Assembly (NCBI GenBank): GCA_000444245.1
Contig: ATSW01006811.1
Span: forward strand, 1 to 20,558
Length of the DNA: 20,558 nt
Direction: 5' to 3'
From: Botryllus schlosseri
Lineage: Eukaryota; Chordata; Ascidiacea; Stolidobranchia; Styelidae
This document shows positions 1 through 8,394 of the stretch, piece by piece. The notes under the pieces are model-generated. The model made no database searches. It had not been told where the DNA came from and worked only from the letters and a program-made list of their open reading frames with translations. The stretch's first letter is position 1. Each line of letters begins with the position of its first letter. The position numbers and the translations under genes are program-made.

Positions 1-339
1 TGATTGACTCGACTTGTACTCGAGTCATTTCGCATGACTCGACTCAAGTCATTGACTCGGCTTATTTTATATGACTTGAAGGTGAAGAAAGTTGCGAATC
101 ACAATGGTTAGATCAACGCATGTGACGAATTCTGTCGACATCGCTATTTGTCACCACTGCTTTCGTTGCACTCGTCTGATATCAGATATGCGCCGCCGTA
201 AAAGCAAAAGACAATGGTACATAGTAGCAAAGAGCAATGCATTGTACAAAATCATCCAGTGATGAAGAGGTAATAGTCCGCCATCAAAGTACTCAAGACA
301 TTTCAATTATACAAGCAAACAATCGAAGCAAAGTCCAAT

Positions 340-552
340 TAGCGCCAAAGAAATGACTCAGATGGTCAAGTAGCCTACTTGGAAGAGACTGATAAGCTCA
401 TGTGTAGATATGAAGGCGATGATTCTTTGCATTTTTTGCCGACTAGAATGGATGAGTATTTAATGCTCTTCAGTGTGGTTCAAAATTGCTTTTCAATTCC
501 TGCATCTAATGCGCCAGAGGAACGTGTATCCAGGGGATGTGGATTATTCTAA
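340..552 (+). pseudogene. hAT transposase C-terminal (dimerisation domain) remnant
   Basis: In the frame from 343 the sequence reads DGQVAYLEETDKL... then MDEYLMLFSVVQNCFSIPAS followed by NAPEERVSRGCGLF and TAA (550-552). The FSIPAS-N-APEERV core matches the conserved hAT C-terminal dimerisation motif (PASSAPSERVFS-type), placed near the protein end as in the family. A TAG stands at 340-342, only about 70 codons before the stop. The rest of the transposase (BED finger, DDE-like catalytic core) is not visible upstream within the 340 available bases. It is a plain DNA-transposon relic and cannot make an active enzyme. Confidence 0.75.
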
Positions 553-965
553 GGCCATGCCGCCTCAACATATATGAGAATCTCCTTTCCACTTTAGTAT
601 TTTTCAAGTGTAACTCATTGATTTGATCTGCTGTCTGTGAAAAAACACAATACCCTCCGTCCGTTTGACGTTTTGTTAGGTATGTGCATTTTGCACGTGA
701 TAATAATGAATGGCTAATATTGTGTGATGTTTGTACAATAGGGCCGATCAAAAATACCTTCTTTTTTATTCTACTGGGTGGCTACTTGATAAAATTGCTA
801 CGTTGCATAAAAAGAACACAGAATCTGGCCTAATTTGAAAAAGTGGAATCAATGAAATGAGAGGAGAAAATTTTGGATTTGAAAATACATGGAGTATTTT
901 TAGTGAGAAATGATTTCATATAATATAATAACATACTAGCAGTAAGTCGACTATTTTTTCATATC

Positions 966-1196
966 CAAAATATTCCACTCTAATAACTCCGCTTCNTNTA
1001 GTTGGAATTGAGCCAAATTTNCTATGAATCATANTTTTACACAATCTAACAATATCATGAGGTAGCCGGTANANTTCGAAAGTCTCTATTTGTAATTAAT
1101 NCAAAATATTTTCTCTTNGCATTGCTTTCTACTGGTTGGAATTAAGCCAAATTTAAGTTCTTTTAGATAATCTAACGATTTTAAGAAGTAGCCTCT
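966..1196. repeat. Imperfect tandem duplication (unit about 135 bp) with clustered ambiguous bases
   Basis: Copy A (about 966-1070) and copy B (about 1101-1196) share CAAAATATT, GCTT-C, GTTGGAATT-AGCCAAATTT, the AATCTAAC word and GTAGCC in the same order. All eight N positions I found (996, 998, 1021, 1034, 1072, 1074, 1101, 1118) fall in or between the two copies, consistent with conflicting reads from near-identical repeats. It lies inside the hAT relic. Confidence 0.6.
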
Positions 1197-1796
1197 TTTT
1201 TGAGATTCTGTCTTCATTTTTGGGATTTTTTTTTGGGTAAATGTAGGGCAAATTCGACTAAGACAACAGTAAATCAGCACTAAAGTAACGCTCCGGCGAC
1301 TATTTCGGCAGCTGAGCAGGAAAGTTGACCTTTTTCTGGTCAACCACCTGATATGATGTGAAAGCAAAACTGTACCTCTACATAAGCGTTTATCTGTTGA
1401 TTCTTTACCAGCTTGTATCTAGCTAGACGTGAATTCGTAGGTTCTCTATCAGATAGTATGTAGACATGAATTCGTTTATTCTGTATAAGCTATTTGTGAG
1501 CTGTCGTCGATGTGCTCGTAATAAAAACTGAATGCTTTTATTTGTGAAATATCAGACTGACAAGACAGATATTTGATTTAAAGTTCTAAGATTAGTAACG
1601 TTATCGTATTGGCGGCCTGTCTCGTCTATCTGTAGCATCGGTATATGAAGCCAGGAACTGCCTGTTATCTGCCTAACTAACTAAACTTGTGCCAAGACTA
1701 TGATAGGGACAAAATAAGCATGCTTGGCAAGCAAGGAATTCGATATCACCCAAGCAGGATTGAAATTTGAAAACATAAGTTGAACATGACTTCAAT

Positions 1797-1977
1797 ACTG
1801 TGACTTGGACTCGACTCGAGTCATAACACTATGACTCGGACTTGACCCTTAAAACGGTGACTTGGACTCGGACTCGAGTCGGTGATGAATTGAAAATGAC
1901 TCGACTCGACTCGAGTCAAAACCACAAAAGTCAGATTGACTCGTGACTCGGAACCATGTGACTTGGTTACAACCCTG
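1797..1977. repeat. Subterminal GACTCGAGTC repeat array and right terminus of the hAT relic
   Basis: At least six variants of ACTCGA(G)TC/GACTCGG occur, several forming the 10-bp palindrome GACTCGAGTC, ending in ACAACCCTG at 1977. Similar words at 1-60 mark the other end or an internal copy. Clusters of short subterminal motifs next to short terminal inverted repeats are usual for hAT elements. Confidence 0.7.
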
Positions 1978-4870
1978 ATCAAGAAACACCACGTTTTCGG
2001 TTAATTCGTGAGTCATCGACACGTTGAGTAAATCCAACTTTTAACATTACGTATCGCTTAAAGGTGGGGTGTTTGTAGCTAAGAGACACTATGTCTCGTG
2101 GTATCTGGTATGTACTCGTTATAACGATATCACGACGAATCTCAAAGCCATCGTAGGCAGCGCATATGTGCATAGAAGAAATGATATTGCGGGTGTTCCT
2201 AGGCAATGATAACCACAGTTCTTAAAATTCGCATGGATGGCGAGAACCCCTCTCGTATAAATATTATATTGATGAAATACGTGCTAAATGCAGCAAGTGG
2301 ATGATTATGCTCTGTCTACTTACTGGTACCATTGGAGTACCAGTGAGAAATATCTTTTGGTGGTATATCGAGCATTTATCTGGTCCAATATTGATTATGC
2401 AATGCCCGGGTATTTCTCGCTCCTAAATACAATGCTACGCGTAGCACATCCATTTGCGTCCTGCAAACATCGTGCTGCGAAAGTCCCTTGCACATGCATA
2501 CGTCCTAAGCATATGAGCATGAACTACCGGTGACAATTACTCTCGAAACAGGTCTTGTCATTCTTTTCGCAATTTAGCCGAGTAGAAGACTCATCATGAC
2601 ATGAATTTTACTGCATCACAAAACCAAACTTCAAAGCATTTAATACTATTACACCAGATTTACATCGAAATGCGAAATCATAGGAAACATCAAATATGTA
2701 TTTGGCTCTATTGTAATATTGTGGAAGAAATCTGGCAATGGATACATATAACTGCAAGAATTCTGATAGTGCTGGTTACGAATACAGAGTATCCCGGAAC
2801 ATGATATGGCAATCTCACGTATACCCGCTCTCTGCTATCATCATCATTTACACCTGAATTTCAGGCGATTCAACTTCCAATATTTTGGATAATTGTGCAT
2901 GTGCAATTGTGCATGGCTCACGAAACTACACAATACACATGTTATTTTGTCAGATACTCTTTCCGCGTTGATGACGATATCGCGACCCCTAAACCGACCA
3001 CCAAACAGTATCATTGTATCCATTTTAAACGTTCAAACGTATATTCACGACACCGGTATCATTGTTTTTTTCCTTGGTTCCCGGACGCGCGAGATTTGCA
3101 GACAGGGAAAAGCCCGACGAATTTACTCGCTCGAGCTGTCACAGCGACAGAAGACCGACCGAGCCAAACGATAGTCATTTCTGTGACGTACACCGTTCGT
3201 TCGGTATCAGATACGAGCTGCAGTCGCCACATTCAACGCCTAGCCTAATCGTCTGACTACGCTCCGGACACTATGGGGTAGCATCGGATTGATCTAAAAT
3301 CGGTTGCTTGGACTCCCGATGTGCGACGAATGTCGTGTAATCGAAACATTCGAGCAATTCTTGACTTGATATCCATCAAATATGATTTTAATCATCGCAG
3401 CCTCGTTCACCCATTCGCAACTTTCCAAATCCCAATTCTCCCCAGCCGTTGATGGGTTCGTAATTTTGTAATAAAAAGTTGAAGGCCATAAAGTTCGATA
3501 GGCACCACTCCAATTTTTGCTACTATCGCTACTAATGTTTACAACTTTCTATTGCATTAAGTAGATTGAAAACCGTGATCGTATTCTCGTTGCGGCGAAC
3601 AATAATAATGCTGGAATTCGTGAAGATGATTAGAAATAGAACGTCACAGGGTCAGCTATTTAGCTAACAAGAAGTAGTCCAGAACAAGGTAGGTGCCGTG
3701 CAAAGTTATTTCAATAGTTTACAAATGCTGGTCGCATCGCATAGGTCAAGTGAATGCTCAGCACTGGAAACATGGAGATTATAGGGGATTTGTTCCCAGA
3801 TGACGAACCATTGCTGCAAAGCAAAATAATAAAAGCAAGTTCGTAATTTTGTCATTTCTGTCGGGTCATATTTACACAGTCGTCGCTCTTGTTCTCAAGT
3901 GTCGAGTGACAATACGGAAAGCTCAGATAAATAGAGCTGACTTGGCATTCAGCTTCGTTTGTGAGAGTGCTCGAGTCGGTTCCGCCACTGTAGACTACTT
4001 AATGTCCTGAAATATCATTAGCGTGGCCTGAACACGGCTTTCACGCTGATGTTAAGAACTAATTAAAACCTCACTTCTGGAATCTGCTTCGGAAATAGCT
4101 CAAGCTGCTAGATACACCAACGATATTCGACGGAGTTGGCATACTTTATCCGTTTACGACTCTTTCACCTCTTTGGTGTTTGCGAAGTGAACTTTCATAA
4201 TTACCATGGGTTTCGCTAAGAGTAGGTATTTTTATTGTAAGCAGTAGAATGTGCCCTGCGACAGATTGTCAAACAAATAACATAATAGCCTTCGTGCGAC
4301 TGGTTACCATAGTCATAACCACCGGTGCTCCTCCAAACATTGTCAGTGTTCTTTTCAACGTCTTATCGGCTTGAGCGTGACTCAGATTATACAGAATAAC
4401 CAGATCCACAAACGGTAGATGACGGCATCTAGAAGCGCATATATTTGTTGTTGGAGTAGATAAACAAATGTCACCATTTCATCATAATATCCATCTACTA
4501 TAATAACCTTATTGCTTTCGGAATGGGTACGTGCCTAGGAAAGTGTCCTATTTCAGATTGCCAGTACATCACATAGAAGTATTCCTTTACTTGCGTCATG
4601 GAGTACTTTGGAAAGCCAACCATAAGTGCATACACATAAATACAGTGGCGTTGGTAAATATATATTGCCTTGGCGGATCCGCTGATGCCGCGTTGCTATA
4701 TAGGTTCTGAGCGTGGACCTATATAATCAGTAGCCGGCTTCGTATATCGTGAAAGTGATTGAGCTCTAAGCAAATATTGTCTAGAATTATTGATTTCAGA
4801 AATTCTTCAAGTGTTGTTTTCGGGTGATTTCCTAAATTTCATTACTTATATGCACAGAATTTGACGACAT
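1978..4870. other. Intergenic, no supported gene
   Basis: Short open frames exist on the plus strand (2288-2533, 2601-2804, 2895-3248), but none has splice signals, known motifs or an unambiguous coding composition. The 2895-3260 stretch is locally GC-richer, with overlapping frames open in more than one phase, which argues against selection on any single one. One hairpin at 2319-2347 is noted separately. Confidence 0.5.
2319..2347. repeat. Inverted repeat / hairpin
   Basis: ACTGGTAC (2322-2329) pairs perfectly with GTACCAGT (2337-2344) across a 7-nt loop, and the stem extends three further pairs (one G-U), giving an 11-bp stem. No transposon or gene context explains it. Confidence 0.45.
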
Positions 4871-4898
4871 AGGACGATTGCTGCATTAATGTGATCGA

Positions 4899-4986
4899 TT
4901 GCCATTACGATTAATTCCGAACCGCTCCATTACGATTCACCTATCCTATAGCAAAAGTAGTCAACTACGATTACGATTACCCGAAA
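4899..4986. repeat. ATTACGATTA-type degenerate short repeats
   Basis: CATTACGATTA, CCATTACGATTCA, CTACGATTACGATTAC and nearby AATCACTAATCAC occur within about 90 bases. GTAATCG-type arrays are common as subterminal repeats of invertebrate hAT-like elements, and a related TTGTAATCGTAATTA occurs at about 16391-16405. No terminal inverted repeat or target duplication was found. Confidence 0.35.
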
Positions 4987-4999
4987 GAATATAATCACT

Positions 5000-7700
5000 A
5001 ATCACTTTTATAAACTTTTATTAACGATTGCATTTACTTTGCTGACTTCAACACATATTCAGAATCAGAGACAATATAACAATTAAGATAACACTGTATC
5101 CCGGGAGAACATAGTTTTGAAAATTGTGACATCATATATGCGTGATACCGCTCACTAAATCCATTTCGCAACTTAACTGCTGATAATTTGTGAGTCCCAC
5201 TAATTTTCGTTTGAACTGTACGACCCATGCTAACACACGCGGTTGGCTGTCGTCATGATCTGGCACGAGTAACATAATATTCCTCGACCATTGTAAATGA
5301 CACCGGCTCCCTAAAGATCACTAACCGGGGAATGTGTAATGTGAAATGTGTTATAAGGAGTAATTTGATTCTTAGAGAAATATAAACACTCCCACAGCAG
5401 TAGGCTACTAAAAGGAAAATACCATAATGTAATATTAAGGAAACAGTCAGAAGCTTCGTTCTGGTGTCGCTAAATCTTATTGGCTCGGCATATGATACTT
5501 CCAGATTTGGACCATCACTTGGGATTTGGGAATGACATTATTCTGTATTTTACCTGATTGTCAGTGTATTTCCTTGTCCTGGTCGCTCATTTCAATGTCG
5601 AAACGTAGTCTACGATAGGTTGGACCCTCGCCTACGATATCTTAAGTCATCGTATAAATAGGCCACGATGAAAAGCATTGTATCTCTATGAACGTATTTA
5701 ATGTCATAGATGTTTTCATTAATTAGCAATGCATCATACGAACTCTATCACAGATTAAAGTGAGTGATAAAGGCATCACTCTTCCTTCAGCTATGCCGGA
5801 ATCACGATGTTTGGTCAAGGCGAACTAGCGCAATTCACCACCGAAACATGGGTGAACCACGGGTGAACCTCACCGCCTAAGATATACCTGATAAGAAGTA
5901 ACTTATGATCAAACAGTTAATTTGAATATCAAATATCAGATCCACATCCTGTCATGGAACAGAAGTAAGGCACTTTGAGCATCTTGTCATACTGTCAAGA
6001 TAGAATTTTCAATAAATCATGGAAAGGAGAAAGTTAACGGTAGCTACACAATGTCATGGCAACTGAATTTCACCTTTTGTCCCCCAGTTGGTTAAATCAC
6101 GTCTGAAACGAAGCGGGCTTGACGTTACTTCTCTCATAGTTCAATATATCAAGAAGTAACCAGGGGGATGTCCGGGAACAGCTGAGTATGAGTCACGTTT
6201 ATGACAACACTGAAGTGCCATACATAGTTGGGAATAGCTCACCCGGTCGCCGTTTCATGTTAATGGATTACATGATTTATGTAAACTACCGTTCAATCGT
6301 ACCAAATAGACCTAGAACATTACATCACTCTTCCGCAATGCTACTTGTATAGATATAATCTAACTTGGTATAGGAGTAATCGTCACATCGCGCATTCTTT
6401 ATTGTGCGTCTAATTCCAATAGCATGTACGGCTTGTACGCCCTACGCCTTGACATACTTATATAGCTATTCAAGCTGAGAAACGTCGGGTACCATAAACG
6501 TAATGCGATTCTTCTGCGTAACAGCCCGGACGAACACAATCGACTGAATCCTCAAGTTGACATTTATTAAAGAAGAGGGATGATATAATTTCCAACAGTA
6601 GTAGGGCATATAATTCAATAACGTTAAAGTCAGGCAAAAATATTGAACTCATGTACGCAGTGTGTCATAAAACGGTAGACTGGAACTTATAATCATCAAG
6701 TTAATACTGTCAACACATTGATAAATAAGTTTATAGCTATAATTGTTCGTATTAAATACGCGAAAAGCTATCAATGAACTATATGATAATCATATTTCAC
6801 TGCAGTTCCCAGATGACACCGTGAATTCTCATGTTCTATCAAATCGTTCAATTTCATATCATGAAAAGGCATCAAACACGAGAGCATTGACTGGGTAGCG
6901 AATTGACTTGATCATTCTCGGCATGCAAATCAACAATTGATTACTAGAGTAAGAACACCGATTCTATATTAACGAAGGATGTCTTTGATTGCAGGCAATT
7001 TCCGGGCGATGCAGTCTGCACCACTAGTATATCCAAACAATGTTTCTAGTGGCATTGAGTGCGAGCTACGTAATCTACCAACATAGTATATGTTGGTTTT
7101 GTCGGAAGCATCACTCCAGCGCGTAACGCAAGTGACTAACCATGAGACATTATGGTCTGGTCAAGACCAAGTTATCTTGAGGACAAATATTTCTCGGGAG
7201 GCGCATTGTTCTTTTGTTTGATCTTGTGCGCATTGTTATTTTAAGGCCTTCCTCACTGTTAATCCACAGTAGCATATAATTCCAAACCCTCCCCTTTGTC
7301 CCCAAAGATATCATGAAACAAATCAAACAATAGCTTTCCTTTCAATCACAGAAAGAAGCTACGCCTATGATTGAGCCGTGAGTGCTGACGGATATCGCCA
7401 TGATTATCGGCCTTCACTCCTACTTTTAACCAATTTCCGCGACTAATCACTGCTTATGTGGAAACACACCGTGATTCAGCTACAGTCTCACACTCCTCGT
7501 AAGGGTGCGGTCGTTGTGATCCACCTCTCATTACATTGCCGACTTAATACACAAATTAATGGCAAGCATTTGCATTTGTGAGATATGAGCTCCGCCGAAT
7601 GAACCACCTTCGCGATCGTCTCCGACCAGGACTGTTTCCGAACACAGTGACACCCCGTCTAGTGACAGACAACCCAATCGTCTATCATACATAGTTAGTT
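5000..7700. other. Intergenic / 3' flank of the minus-strand gene, no supported gene
   Basis: AT-rich DNA. Short minus-strand frames (5034-5228, 6470-6652) are not convincing. A minus-strand AATAAA at about 6568-6563 is the first canonical poly(A) signal I noticed downstream of the minus gene, which would imply a 3' UTR of about 1.1 kb unless a variant signal nearer the stop is used. Confidence 0.4.
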
Positions 7701-8394
7701 TCACTCGCCATAGATAACTGTTATTGCAGTTTCCCTGCTTCCATTGGTCGGCGACGGGCTGATGGAGGATGCGACTTGTTGTTCAACGTTGATGCCAGTT
7801 TCAGCTGCGATTATCCATTGAATGATGCGTTTCTCGCGAAAATCTGCGTCACACAGGTCTTCGTCACGTTCCGTTAGGATGGTAGCGTCGATGATAGACT
7901 CGTCGTCACCAAACATGGAACTGGTGGTAAGAAGTTCTGCTTTTTGCGTCAGAAGGGAAATTGCTTGAAGAGCATGCTCCGAATCGATGCCGCTGTTGTT
8001 GTTATAATCAACTAGTGTAATTTCGTTAGCTGATGATGGTTTTTCTTCATGCCCGGCTTGCGGTTCGGTGATTGCTATTTCAGGAACTTGGTCCGCGCAG
8101 TGTACCTGACTCTGGTCAGTCAGCGCCAGAGACGTTAGCGCTATTTTATAGTCTTCGCTAGCGTGATCTTTACTCAATGCTACAGAAGCAGCATCGGCAT
8201 CTTTTTGCAGAGTACTATTTTGATAGTTTCTCTGCGATGCACGTTTTTCGTCTCTCGCTATTACGGTGTGCGGTCAGGATGGCTCCGCCGGCATTTCCTG
8301 TATGATATGCAGCGAGTCCCCATGTGCAGGTACCGGGGCGGTATCTCGAGCTGCCGTGGACGAGGCAGGCGAACTCAACTTGTCGGAAGAAGTA
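7701..8394 (-). CDS. Exon 3 of the minus-strand gene, containing an in-frame TGA
   Basis: The acceptor TATTTTTGTTTCAG ends at 8395, and the exon supplies T to complete the ATT codon split across intron 2. Thirty-nine codons follow (TSSDKLSSPASS... to MPAEPS), then TGA at 8276-8274. The same frame continues open for 190 codons (PHTVIARDEKR... to ITVIYGE) to TGA at 7703-7701. The downstream part is acidic and protein-like, not random AT-rich sequence, so I think it is or recently was coding. The internal stop sits in the context TCC TGA CCG; UGA followed by C is the leakiest stop context known in animals. A frame-keeping 102-nt intron (8333-8232) would also remove it, but its acceptor is poor. 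Confidence 0.65.

Larger units (their letters stand above)
1..1977 (+). mobile_element. Decayed hAT-superfamily DNA transposon (left end outside or lost)
   Basis: Three parts point to one old hAT element. Bases 1-90 and about 1797-1950 carry repeated GACTCGAGTC-like palindromes, the sort of subterminal arrays hAT transposases bind. Bases 340-552 encode a transposase C-terminal remnant on the plus strand. The right end reads GGTTACAACCCTG and finishes at 1977; its reverse complement, CAGGGTTGTAACC, is a typical hAT terminus. The 8 bases after it (ATCAAGAA) would be the target duplication, but no left partner is visible, so the element probably begins before this window. The interior (553-1796) has no intact coding frame and holds a tandem duplication. 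Confidence 0.72.

Noticed and set aside
1086-1367. 93-codon minus-strand frame with ambiguous residues
   Set aside because: Lies in the duplicated interior of the hAT relic, includes unknown bases, and shows no transposase motif.
2895-3248. 117-codon plus-strand frame
   Set aside because: Two other frames are open over the same bases, and there are no motifs or splice context.
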